The notes under the pieces: generated by a model
What the model was told of the DNA's origin: nothing
Seen by the model: the letters and a program-made list of their open reading frames with translations, nothing else
Database searches by the model: none
Position numbers and translations under genes: made by a program
Assembly (NCBI RefSeq): GCF_000281045.1
Contig: NW_008246070.1
Location: 744,476 to 775,842 of the forward strand
Direction: 5' to 3'
Source: Saprolegnia diclina VS20
Lineage: Eukaryota; Oomycota; Saprolegniomycetes; Saprolegniales; Saprolegniaceae
Length of the DNA: 31,367 nucleotides
Shown: one piece after another, positions 18,281 through 27,863 of the stretch
How the letters are laid out: each line of letters begins with the position of its first letter
Position numbering within the stretch: the stretch's first letter is position 1

Positions 18281-19671
18281 TCACTCGACCGCGAGCTTGC
18301 CGGGGCGCACCCAGCGCAGGACACGCCACGCAACAATGACCTTGAGGCACAGAGTGGCGGGAATGACCCACGACTGCAGCGTGACCTCGCGAGCCAAGCC
18401 GCACTGCGGGATGCGGTGCCCCGGTGGCACGCGGCCGTGCGGCTGCAACGTGAGCGTCCAAGACGCGATGAGGTTGAGCGCACCGCCAAGCGTCCGATGC
18501 AGCACCCAGTCAACGCTCGAATACGTCACGTGCACGGTCGGGTGCATGTAAAACCGGTTGTAGCCAAACCGGCTGAGGTCTTCGAAGACCAGGAGGCACT
18601 CGGACGCGGGACACGAGTCGTTGTAGACAACACCCTGGAGCGCGCTTGGTCGCCCGAGGAGCCGCGGCTCTTGTGCCTGCCACGTGCGAAACTGGATCTT
18701 ATGCTTAAGAAACGGCGCGGCCTTCATGGCCACGACGCCGTTCCAGCAGCTCGAGACTGGGAACGGCCGGCCGTGCGCAATGAGTCCCTGTGTCACAATG
18801 TCGGCCGAGAACGGGTAGAGCGACGCCATGCGCTCGGCGTTGACGTCGCGCGCGACCCACGTATCGTAGAACGTGATGCGGTTAAAGTCCATGCTGCACA
18901 CGACGTCGTACTCCATGCGACCGGTGAGCAGGAGACGCAGAATGTCGTCGGCGAGGAAGATGACGTCGTTGAAGAAGAGGACGTCGTCGAATGACGCATC
19001 GAGCGGTGCGAGCGCCTTGTTGCGGATGTCGGCCATGGCCCTACACCATTGATCGTTGAGCAACTACGATCTTAATGGTAGGTGATGCGTACCCGATGCG
19101 AATCGCCATTTCGTCCTCGCCCTTGACAGTGCCATTCTTCTTCCTCTCCTCAAAGACCGTGCTCCAGGACGGCGCGTCGTCGATGTTGATCGTGTTGGCG
19201 ATGCCCCGCTCGTCCAGCCGCCGCTGCCACTCGCGAAGAAACGCCGGGGTCTCGTCCTTGGAGCCGTTCTCGTACACGGACACGTACGGCGTGGCGCCCG
19301 CAAGAACGAGCGCGTCAAGCAGCAGTGCCATCTAAACTCCCACGTTGTTAGCCATGGGTTAATCCGTTGTCCTTGTATACCTCGTCGCAGTGAGCGTCGA
19401 GCAAGTCCATGTTGTTGAAGTAGTTGGCTGCGATCAAGATCTTGCGTCCTTGGAGATATTGCCGCTGGACGCCTTTCGATGGTGCCGGCTCGCGGGCTTC
19501 TCGCGTAGCGAGAAGGAGTACGCCGAGGATCGCAACGATGAGGTAGAGCGCACGGGCACATTTGCGAAGTGGCCAGACGGCGCGGGGGCTGCGTGGCGCA
19601 GGCTGGCTCGATGGCAGCGTGAAGGGCAGCGGGAGGGACCGGCTTAAGACGTCGCCGCGAAAGTTGAGCAT
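18281..19671 (-). CDS. CAP59/CMT1-type glycosyltransferase (GT69), type II membrane protein
   Basis: Exons on the minus strand: 19671-19381, 19331-19093, 19040-18281 (429 aa). Introns are 49 and 52 nt. A short basic cytoplasmic tail precedes a membrane anchor at about 41-56 (ALYLIVAILGVLLLAT), the usual Golgi glycosyltransferase layout. The lumenal domain shows the family marks: KILIAANYFNNMDLLDAHC, YVSVYENGSKDETPAFL, DIRNKALAPL, DDVLFFNDVIFLADDILRLL, YDVVCSMDFNRITFYDTWV. In fungi this family (CAP59, CMT1) adds mannose or builds capsule and cell-wall glycans; donor and acceptor here are unknown. The first splice joins DAHCDE to MALLLDALVLAG, and the second joins AIRIG to AMADIRNKAL, both as the family expects. 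The true start is ATG 19671; a frame extension to 19698 begins with TTG and overlaps an initiator-like GCACTTTTCG (19690-19681). Confidence 0.9.
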
Positions 19672-21274
19672 CGCGGGTTTCGAAAAGTGCAATGTCAAAT
19701 CTGGAACAAAGTGCAGCGCAGGATCGGTCGGGATAAATGACCTGCGCTTTGTATTGAGATTTGAGATTCTCGCGTTTTATTTGAACAAATAGATAAACGC
19801 ATCGAACCAGATGTTTCGTGGCTAGTGGATTCATTTTTCGTCGGCGAGGCGCAACCCAACGATGACTCCTGACAGTGCAGAGACACACTACGCGCAACAT
19901 ACACCAAGGCGTTATCTCAACGAGCAAGAATTCGGTCGATCTTAGGTGGACCATCGTTCGCGCGGCCGCTGGAAGCCCCGAGCCCAAGTCCCTCGCTTCG
20001 CAAAGGGACGGGGATGGTGCACGGAGGATATCGTCTCGGCACGGTTCTCGCTGCGGTTCCCATATATTTGTATGTATACAACCAACGCATGCTTGGAATA
20101 GTCTGCGAAGTCGAGTAGACATTATTACTGCGAACCGTACAGTGTATTCATTCGGGGATTGCTCTGAACAAGGCCGTTGTCGTCGCAAAGTCCATTCAGA
20201 CGTCGTGTATAGACCTCGGTTCGTGGATTCGTTCGTGTCCTGCCCAGATTCGATGACAGGCGTCATCAGAAAGCGACTCTTGCCGAAGATGCAACCCATA
20301 TACTAGTACCCCCTTCGTTCACGCTCCATACACCAGTAGCCTGCTTGCATCGAGCGGCGCTGAAGATCTGTCCTTCGCGCGCATCACTCAAGAGCCTCTC
20401 AGCATCGTGACCCTTCATCTTGGGTGGCAATGACGTCAAAGAATCGTCACGTGGCGAGTGTGGGTGCCACGTAGTGTCCGGATAAAAAGGATCGCATCTT
20501 GTCTCGGAGATGGATTTGGAAAAATATGATTTTACACGAATCTTCTCCGCAGCTTAATGCTTGTACCAAACTCTTGGTGCGATGGAAGTTGGAGTGTGAA
20601 TGCTCGAGGTAGCGTGCACATCGTGGTAGGCATTCGGGCTGCGACGAGGTGGCTGCTCGGCAAGCGCTGCCAACCCGCCACCGACGGACAAGGTGTGGTG
20701 AAGCAAAAGCCACGAGCTGGCTGAGCGCATCTTGGATCTTAACGCAGCAGACAGCGGTACAGATCCATCAGGAGGCAAAAACCCATCGATCAGGTGGGCG
20801 ACATTGGACAGGGAGATCTAGCATGCCTTGCGAATGCGGTTTGCGGCGTATTCATAGCCGGCGGCGTGCGGCAAGGGACGATCACCGCGCCAGAACAGCG
20901 TCTGATGCACGTATTCGATGCCTACTCGACCGACACGTTGGTCCCGTGGGGAACCGCGACGTGGCCGAGGCGAGCTTACCGTCGGTCTGCATTCGGCTCG
21001 GCTCATGCCAGCGCGTATGGCGAGCGTGCAGGGCTGCGCTGGGCCCACGCACCTCGCGTCTCACTCCTTCCGACCAAGATCTGACACAAGCTTAGCGCGA
21101 TGTGTCGTGGCAGGTTGTCGTGTCATCGCACGCGTGATTGGCTGAAATGTTGCCCATCCCTCGCGTGTGATTGGCTCCTTCATTAGCATGGTTTGGCACC
21201 ACTGGTCCTCGCGGGGCACATCCCAATGGTTCGTAAACGATCTTTTTTTCAGGAAACCTTCTGCATTTTGCAAA
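19672..21274. other. Divergent 1.6-kb intergenic region, GT69 / adenylosuccinate lyase
   Basis: No supported gene. A long minus-strand frame reaching to 20299 is only antisense and intron read-through. The ADSL end carries paired CCAAT boxes. A 96-codon plus-strand frame at 20794-21084 has no recognisable feature. Confidence 0.5.
21137..21174 (+). promoter_or_regulatory. Paired CCAAT boxes upstream of adenylosuccinate lyase
   Basis: GTGATTGGCT occurs twice, with ATTGG at 21137-21141 and 21170-21174, starts 33 bp apart. Both sit in a CGCGTG context. The nearer box lies about 100 bp before ATG 21275, in inverse orientation (AGCCAATCAC), a classic NF-Y core. Confidence 0.5.
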
Positions 21275-22238
21275 ATGACCGACGACAAGACCCGCTACGA
21301 GCACCCGCTCGTGTCCCGCTACGCCACGAAGGAGATGAGCCTCGTGTGGTCGCCCCACACCAAGTTCTCGACGTGGCGCAAGCTGTGGCTGGCGCTCGCG
21401 CGCTCGGAGAAGAAGCTCGGCATCGCCATCACGGACGAGCAGCTCCGCGCGATGGAGAAGGCCATCTACGACATCGACTACGCGTACGCGGACGAGATGG
21501 AGAAGAAGTTCCGCCACGACGTCATGGCGCACGTCCACGCCTTTGGCAAGGCCGCCCCGGAGGCCATGCCCATCATCCACCTCGGCGCGACCTCGTGCTA
21601 CGTCGGCGACAACGCCGATATCATCCAGCTCAAGCAGGGCCTCGAGCTTATCCAGCGCAAGCTGCTTAAGGTCATGAAGGTCCTCCGCGACTTTGCCGTC
21701 CAGTACAAGGACATGCCGACCATGGGCTTTACCCACTTCCAGCCCGCGCAGCTCGTGACGGTCGGGAAGCGCGCGACGCTTTGGCTCCAGGACTTCCTCC
21801 TCGACTATGAGCGCCTCGAGAACCAGATCAAGACGCTGCCGCTCCGCGGTGTCAAGGGCACGACGGGCACGCAGGCGAGCTTCCTCGAGCTCTTCAACGG
21901 CGACCACGAAAAGGTCAAGCAGCTCAACCGCCTCGTGGCCGAGCAGATGGGCTTTGAGCACGTCATCCCTGTCTCGGGCCAGACGTACACGCGCAAGATC
22001 GACTTTTTCGTGCTCTCGATCCTCTCGGGCATTGCGCAGTCGGCGTACAAGATGGCCGGCGACATCCGCCTCCTCGCCAACATGAAGGAGATCGAGGAAC
22101 CCTTCGAGAAGAACCAGATTGGCTCGTCCGCGATGGCATACAAGCGCAACCCGATGCGCTCGGAGCGCGTCTGCTCGCTCGCGCGCTACGTCATGTCGCT
22201 CACCGACAACGCCGGCCACACGCACGCGTCGCAGTGGT

Positions 22239-22270
<32 letters not shown>

Positions 22271-22775
22271 TACGCTTTCCTATCTCTATATCGAATGGAA
22301 TGCTCATGTGACTCTGCCGTGTAGCCGCATCGTCCTCCCGGAAGCCTTCTTGGCCACGGACGTCATCCTCAACCTGATCGCCAACGTCTCGGACGGCCTC
22401 CAGGTGTGGCCCAATGTCATCGCCGCGCACATTAAGGCCGAGCTGCCGTTCATGGCCACGGAGAACATCCTCATGGCCTGCGTCAAGGCCGGCGGCGATC
22501 GCCAGGACCTCCACGAAGCCATTCGCGAGCACTCGATGGCCGCCGGCCGCCGCGTCAAGGAGGAAGGTGCCGCCAACGACTTGCTCGAGCGCATCGCCAA
22601 AGACGCTCGCTTCGCGTCCGTGCACAAGGACCTCGACTCGCTCTTGGACCCGAAGCTCTTTGTCGGCCGGTCGCCTGAGCAGGTCACCGAGTTTGTCACC
22701 GAGTGCATCGACCCGATCTTGGCGAGCCAGAAGGAAGCCTTGATGATGGACGACGTCGACGCCATCAATGTCTAA
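21275..22775 (+). CDS. Adenylosuccinate lyase
   Basis: Exons: 21275-22269 and 22325-22775 (481 aa), with one 55-nt intron. It catalyses two beta-eliminations of fumarate in purine synthesis: SAICAR to AICAR and adenylosuccinate to AMP. It belongs to the fumarase/aspartase superfamily. Signatures are [37 protein letters not shown] and the mobile-loop signature [13 protein letters not shown]. Length and the start [16 protein letters not shown] match the eukaryotic ADSL subgroup. The splice joins DDSANR to RIVLPEAF exactly as in the family. Sequence before the ATG includes GCATTTTG, a possible initiator. It is convergent with the URC1-like gene (154 bp between stops). Confidence 0.96.
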
Positions 22776-22929
22776 CCCGCCAAATCTCATGTATCCCTGT
22801 CTCTACCTACACCGACTTCGATGGTAAGCGAGAGGGTGCCATGCTTGCATTGCGGAGGGGTTAATAGGTCGGAAGGACGACTAAGTCGTGCGGGAGGTCG
22901 CAAACGGCACCCGCCATCGTAGGTGCTTC

Positions 22930-23553
22930 TTACTCGGCCGCATCGACTTCGTAGTCGTCGTCGCCGCGGCCCTTGACCTGCTTGAGTTCGTCCTTGTCGA
23001 GCTTCTTGAAGACCTTGCCGCCGTTGTAGCCAGCAAAGACCTTGGCCGTAATCTCGACTTGCGCGTCCTTGGGCACAAGCTCCTCTGGGATCGGAATGCG
23101 CTCGACGATCTCAATGCCCTAATGATCATCAGATCCCAGGCGTAATTCCACACGGCAAATCCTACCGAGTTGACGATGGCGTCGTACTTCATGTCGCTCA
23201 TCGAGACAAACTTGTCGATCTTGGTGATGCCGAGCCAGTGCAGCGCATCGGGCATGAGCGCTTGGAAGCGAACGTCTTGGATGCCGGCGACGGCCTGCGT
23301 GCAGTTGAAGTACTCGGCCGCACTGTCGCCGCCTTCTTGGCGCTTGCGCAGGTTGTACACCAAGTACTTGGTCACTTCGCCGAGCGCGCGGCCCTCCTTG
23401 CGAAAGTAAATGATGACGCCGGCGCTAACATCGTTCATGAGATGTCTCGTCCGCGTGCATGGTAGAGTAATAGCCTACCCGCCCTGCTGCGCCGTCTCGA
23501 CACAGACCTCAATGGCGTGCGTCAAGTACGGGCGGCATGTGCAAATGTCCGAG

Positions 23554-23585
<32 letters not shown>

Positions 23586-24629
23586 CACGCGCACCGCGAG
23601 CTTCTTGGTCGGGTCCGCGATCGCCTTGACGTCGCCAAAAATGTAGATGGTGAGACCACCGATCGGCGGCAAGAAGATTTTGAGGTCGTTGCGCGTCACG
23701 AGCTCCGGGTACATGCCATTTGTCTCCTGGAAGATCATTTGGCGCAGGTTCGACTCGGTCGTGTTGAAGCGCTTGGCGACGCCGGGCAAGTACCACACCG
23801 GGTCGATCGCTGCCTTCGTGATGACGAGCTGGCAGGTGTCCTTGAGGACCTTCCCGTCGGGCTTCAAGCGGCCCTTCTGGACAGCATCGTGGATTTCTTG
23901 CAGATCCATGTGCGCTTTCGTGACTGCAACGCAAGCTCAGGATCCCATCCGCACTGCAGGATGGTCTTACCGGCAATCGTCGGGCGAATGTCATAGCCCT
24001 TCTCAAAGTGCTCCGGGAAGGCCTCCAAGACGCAGTGACCAAACGGATCCATTGTGACAATCTGGCTCGATAGATTGAGTTCCGCGCTTCCAAGGCGACA
24101 AGAGTACCTTCTCGGGGTCGCCCCACGATGGGAAAGGACCAATCTTGGCTGCCGGCGTTGTCTTGGAGAGGTCCGGCGTGGACGTAGCATCCATGGCCCC
24201 CGCGGCAACCTAGTCGTTTGCATGATCCACCGATAGGCTCTTCAACACGTCGTACCGCCAGGCCACGGTAGACACAGTACGAGCCACCATGAGCACCGAT
24301 CGCGTTTCGGTACTTGTCGTGGCGGTGCGTCCCGATGACGGGACCGCGGGCATCCGGGCTCTCGTGGCCCCACTGTCATTTGGGCTTGAGCCTCTCTCTA
24401 CTTGATATGCTCGTACCATGATGCGCACGGGCTCGACGCCAAACGTCTCGGCATGCGACGTCAGTGACACGTAGACGCTCTTTGGGTCAAAGAGGTCCTT
24501 GTCTTCAATCTTGCGGACGTCTTCGGCTACACATACCACGCGTCAACCTTCCACCGCATCGCGCATGTGGTTACCGTCGATGGACTTCTTGCGCTTCCCG
24601 AGCGTCGAGACCTTCTTGAGCGACGCCAT
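22930..24629 (-). CDS. URC1: URC1-type GTP cyclohydrolase II family protein (uracil catabolism)
   Basis: Exons on the minus strand: 24629-24575, 24526-24417, 24372-24256, 24209-24108, 24061-23971, 23923-23479, 23424-23166, 23118-22930 (455 aa), with seven introns of 44-54 nt. The catalytic half is a GTP cyclohydrolase II domain: RVHDECNGSDVFGSDICTC with zinc cysteines C275, C286, C288 (C-x10-C-x-C), and IIYFRKEGRALGEVTKYL where RibA enzymes have a QEGRGIGL-type loop. The N-terminal half (HAETFGVEPVRIM, RNAIGAHGGSYCVYRGLAV, YDIRPTIAVTKAHM) is the part typical of fungal URC1 proteins of the reductive-independent uracil degradation route, rather than riboflavin-pathway RibA. The KEGRALG loop is what I recall for the URC1 branch. 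Every splice junction restores that alignment. A riboflavin role is less likely. The C terminus is charged (KGRGDDDYEVDAAE). Confidence 0.88.
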
Positions 24630-24894
24630 GCCACGTGTGTGCTCGACAAGCAATATGCGGTTATGAGTGAAACGGGGGAAATCTTGCCAAATTCCCGGTC
24701 AAATCCCGGAAAGCCTGATTCCGCGATCTTTCGCCGGTCCCAACTTCAACTTGGGTCGCATCCCCAAAGAATTGTATACAAACACCAAGTTATAAAATCG
24801 CCGCGGCTGGCGGCGTCCCGGGCCGCCAATCCGGAAGAATCTGGTCATCCGGATACGACCCGCCCGATCTTTGGGGGAGTTGAAGTCGCACCGC
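24630..24894. promoter_or_regulatory. Compact divergent promoter region, URC1-like / PX gene
   Basis: 265 bp separate the two ATGs. Visible elements are TATAAAAT at 24791-24798 (98-105 bp before the PX ATG), a CCAAT (GCCAATCCGG) near 24826, two AAATYCCGG-like strings near 24690-24710, and a GC-rich imperfect palindrome around CCGCGGCTGGCGGC. Roles are inferred from position. Confidence 0.4.
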
Positions 24895-27049
24895 ATGGGC
24901 GCAGCGGACGGGGCCGACGTGCGCGAGATCGCCGCCAACGCGTGGGACGAGCTGGGCCTCGCCGCGGGCTCGCCCATCGAGCGCATCGTGCAGGTCTATC
25001 GCGAGATCAGCCTCAAGCGGTCGCTCGGGATAGAGCTCGACAATGACTTTTTCAAGAAGGCGATTGCGTACCGGTTCCTCCACTCGATCCCGCTGGCGCG
25101 CAAGACGTACCGCGCCAGCGACATCTTGCCGCTCCTGCACTCAATGGACGCTTCGGTCGACGACCCGGCCGAGCACCCGAGCCGCAGCATTCGCGCCTGC
25201 GCCATGCTCGATGTGTCGATGGCCTGTATGGAGCGCGCGCAGAGCCCGTGGCAGCTGCCGTACGTCAACTACGTCATCAACGTGCACTACTGCATGCGAA
25301 AGCACGTCGTGCGGCGGCGCTACTCAGAGTTCAAGCGGCTCCACGAAGCGCTCATGCACAAGCTGCCCGTGATCCCGACAGTGGGTTTCCTCATTGCGAT
25401 GACACGCAAGGTCGAATTGGCTTGTCTGCATGTAGCTTCCGATCCAGACGTGGAAGTACAAGCTAGCCATGCCCGCGGACCGCGCACGAGATCTTATCAT
25501 ATACCTCTCACGCATCATCCAGCTGCTCGTGACCCGCGGGCTCTTCTCCACCGACATCATGGCGTTCCTTGAAGTCGACTTTGGCCGCGTCCGCGCCGAG
25601 GAGGAAGGCTTCTCGGCCGAGTGCCTGAACCGCATGTGCCCCGTCTTGGAAGGTGATCTGTGATCTCAGGTGGTGTATTGACCATGTATATGCTCACGCG
25701 TTGCAGGCTCGATCGTCTTTATGATTGACGCCGAGTGGATGCAGCGCTGGCGCAAGTTCGTGCTGGGCAACCACGAGACCGCGCCGCCCGGGTCCATCTC
25801 CAACGGGAATCTCTTGACCGAGCACATGACACCGCGCAAGAATTTGCACATGCCCCGTCAATACCGCTGCCTGAGTGCTGCAGGTGGGCGCATCCTCTTC
25901 ATGGATTTGGCTCAAAAGAGCGCTGGCGTAGCGTGGAAGTTCTTTCACAAGATCTACCGTGGCGGCCCCGAGATCTCGCGCAGCACCAAGGACATCTACA
26001 GTCCGCCCGTGCTGAGCGCGGAGATGGCCTGCCTCAAGCTACAGGCGCTTGCGCGGGGCTTCCTTGCGCGCACTCGGGCCCACCGCCGGCGCCTCTCGCT
26101 GGGCCTGCAGCACCCCGAGGCTGAGCGGACGCTCGAGACCTTCTGCCAGCTCCAAGCCACGGAACGCAAGTGCGTTCTTTGCTGCTTGCGTACTATGAGG
26201 ATGCTACATGCAATGATGTAGGACCCGGCATATCAAGCTTCTCGTCGAGATGAAGCAAGTCCAGGTCCGGCACCGCGCCGCGCACGTCATCCAGCGCGCG
26301 TACCGCCAGTACCGCGAACGCTTGCTCCAAAACCACGAGCGGCCTGTCAAGGTCATCCCCGTTTGCTGGCAATTTGAGACCATGATCGATCTAGGTCGAG
26401 ACGGGCACGACCCCCGTGGCGGCCGCTGACTACTTTACGCTGGCCGAGATCGGCATGGTCGAGGACGACCACACGCGCTTCATTCACTTTGTCCACACCA
26501 TGCAGAGCGGCGTGTCCATCAAGAAGGTTTGAACACCTCATTCCTTCGTCGTGCTACGGTGCTGCATCCCATAGCTCAGCTCGCGCTACAAGCACACGCC
26601 CAAACTCAAGTTCTTTAGCGTCGACCGCACCGGGGCCCAGCTGCAGTGGACGTACCCTGCCAAGCCTACGCGCAAGACGTTGATCCTCGCCGCATGCAGC
26701 AGCCTCACGCTCGAATCGCCGATTCTGCTTAAGTCGCGCCTCGGACTGCATGTGAAGCAGGTCATTCTCCCATTCCATGCATAATGACGTCAAGAGCTTG
26801 TAGACGCTCGAGTACGGCGTCGTCTTGAGCACGCTCGAGAAGGAGGTCGTGCTCGTCTGCGACTCCAAATGCGAGGCGCACGCTCTTCTCTTTGGCCTGC
26901 GCATCCTCGTGGACGAAGGCAAGGCGCGCGTCGCCGCGCCGTTGCGCATGGACGCCCTCGGCGTCATGCGGCGCAACGTGCCCCACGCAAAAGACGTCGT
27001 CCGCGAAGCCATCGCTGCGTACGCCGTCGCCGACGCCGACGACAATTAA
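24895..27049 (+). CDS. PX - DUSP - IQ - PH-like multidomain protein
   Basis: Exons: 24895-25380, 25436-25652, 25707-25883, 25932-26169, 26222-26351, 26395-26526, 26575-26760, 26804-27049 (603 aa). Introns are 43-55 nt. A PX domain covers about residues 122-230 (YVNYVINVHYCMRKHVVRRR then YSEFKRLHEAL; LPIQTWKYK), suggesting phosphoinositide binding. A DUSP-like domain follows at about 235-310 (IDAEWMQRWRKFVLG, APPGSISNGNLL, AWKFFHKIYRGGPEI), a module best known from deubiquitinases, but no peptidase domain is present. Two IQ-type calmodulin sites are at about 326-345 (LQALARGFLARTRAHRRR) and 393-410 (HVIQRAYRQYRERLL). The C-terminal part (about 461-590: YKHTPKLKFFSVDRTGAQLQ, then TLEYGVVLSTLEKEVVLVC) looks PH-like. 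It is a probable membrane-trafficking or signalling scaffold. All seven donors are non-GTA. The 48-nt intron 25884-25931 is in frame without a stop, so its retention would still encode protein. Confidence 0.87.
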
Positions 27050-27103
27050 AGCGGATAATTTTAGAACGTGGTTTTTATCCGCAGTGACGACGACCTTGGC
27101 AAG

Positions 27104-27768
27104 ATGCGGTCGACGTGGCACTGGGAAGAGCGGCGCGCGGCGCCCCGACACGACGTCACCACCGACGTTCTCGATCACGTGCGTCGCGCATAGTAGTACA
27201 CATAGGACTGACGCCAGTGCGGTAGCTTCAACGGGATGCAGCATTTGCCTCGTGGCTTCATGCCAAGCAACGCGCCAAAGCGTTGCCAGCGCCCGAGGTC
27301 GACAAACCCCGAACCGACGCCGCCGAGATCGAAGCCAACTTTCAACAATGGCTTCAATCCAAGCCCAAGAGACCACCGCCTTGTGCTACAGACGCTGCAC
27401 CCGCGTTCAAGCCGCGGTTCGATCCGCGGCGACTGAAGCCAGCTACGGCAGCTGGACCGCCGCCGGCACCGACCACGAACTCCGTACCGAGACCTCCATG
27501 GCTGCAGGCCAATGCAAGTGTTGCCTTGTGTAGAAGGTGACCCAGCACGCGCCGGCGCAAGTCGATGCGGCGTATCGGCTGTGGCTCAAGCGCAAGAAAG
27601 CCGAGGATAAAGTGCGACGCGCTGCGGCGCGGGACGCAGCTCGACGCGCCGAGGCCGAGCGGTGCGTCGTCAGCGCTGGATAATGCTACAGACACACGTA
27701 GAGCGCGACTGCACCGCGACAAATGGACGCGCAAGCTCGTGGTCCTCGCGTACGCGAGAGATGCGTGA
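27104..27768 (+). CDS. Small protein with three [FY]xxWLxxK motifs (CCDC34/MAP9-like)
   Basis: Exons: 27104-27178, 27226-27483, 27534-27661, 27702-27768 (175 aa). Introns are 47, 50 and 40 nt. Three copies of an aromatic-x-x-W-L-x-x-K motif lie at F32-K39 (FASWLHAK), F64-K71 (FQQWLQSK) and Y125-K132 (YRLWLKRK). This motif is the hallmark of coiled-coil proteins such as CCDC34, CCDC181 and MAP9, linked to cilia and microtubules. Between them is a Pro/Ala-rich linker, and after the third a basic Arg/Ala helix (VRRAAARDAARRAEAE) predicted to be helical. It ends WTRKLVVLAYARDA. Each splice restores frame with no stop. The ATG is only 54 bp after the stop of the PX gene on the same strand, so its promoter would overlap that gene or the two may share a transcript. 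The start could be wrong if a 5' exon exists. Confidence 0.68.
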
Positions 27769-27863
27769 AGAGGGGTCATTGGGGTTGACATAGGATATAT
27801 TACAGCAACCCTATTAATTAATTGATCTCATCTACAGCGAAGGCGCATATTGGATTACACGAT

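Noticed and set aside
19064-20299. 411-codon minus-strand frame overlapping the GT69 gene and its upstream region
   Set aside because: Its 3' part is the GT69 gene in another frame and its 5' part lies in intergenic sequence with no domain, codon bias or start context.
20794-21084. 96-codon plus-strand frame upstream of adenylosuccinate lyase
   Set aside because: The second half is Arg/Ala/Ser low complexity and nothing supports translation.
21092-22225. 377-codon minus-strand frame opposite adenylosuccinate lyase
   Set aside because: Antisense shadow with highly charged, repetitive composition and no recognisable fold.
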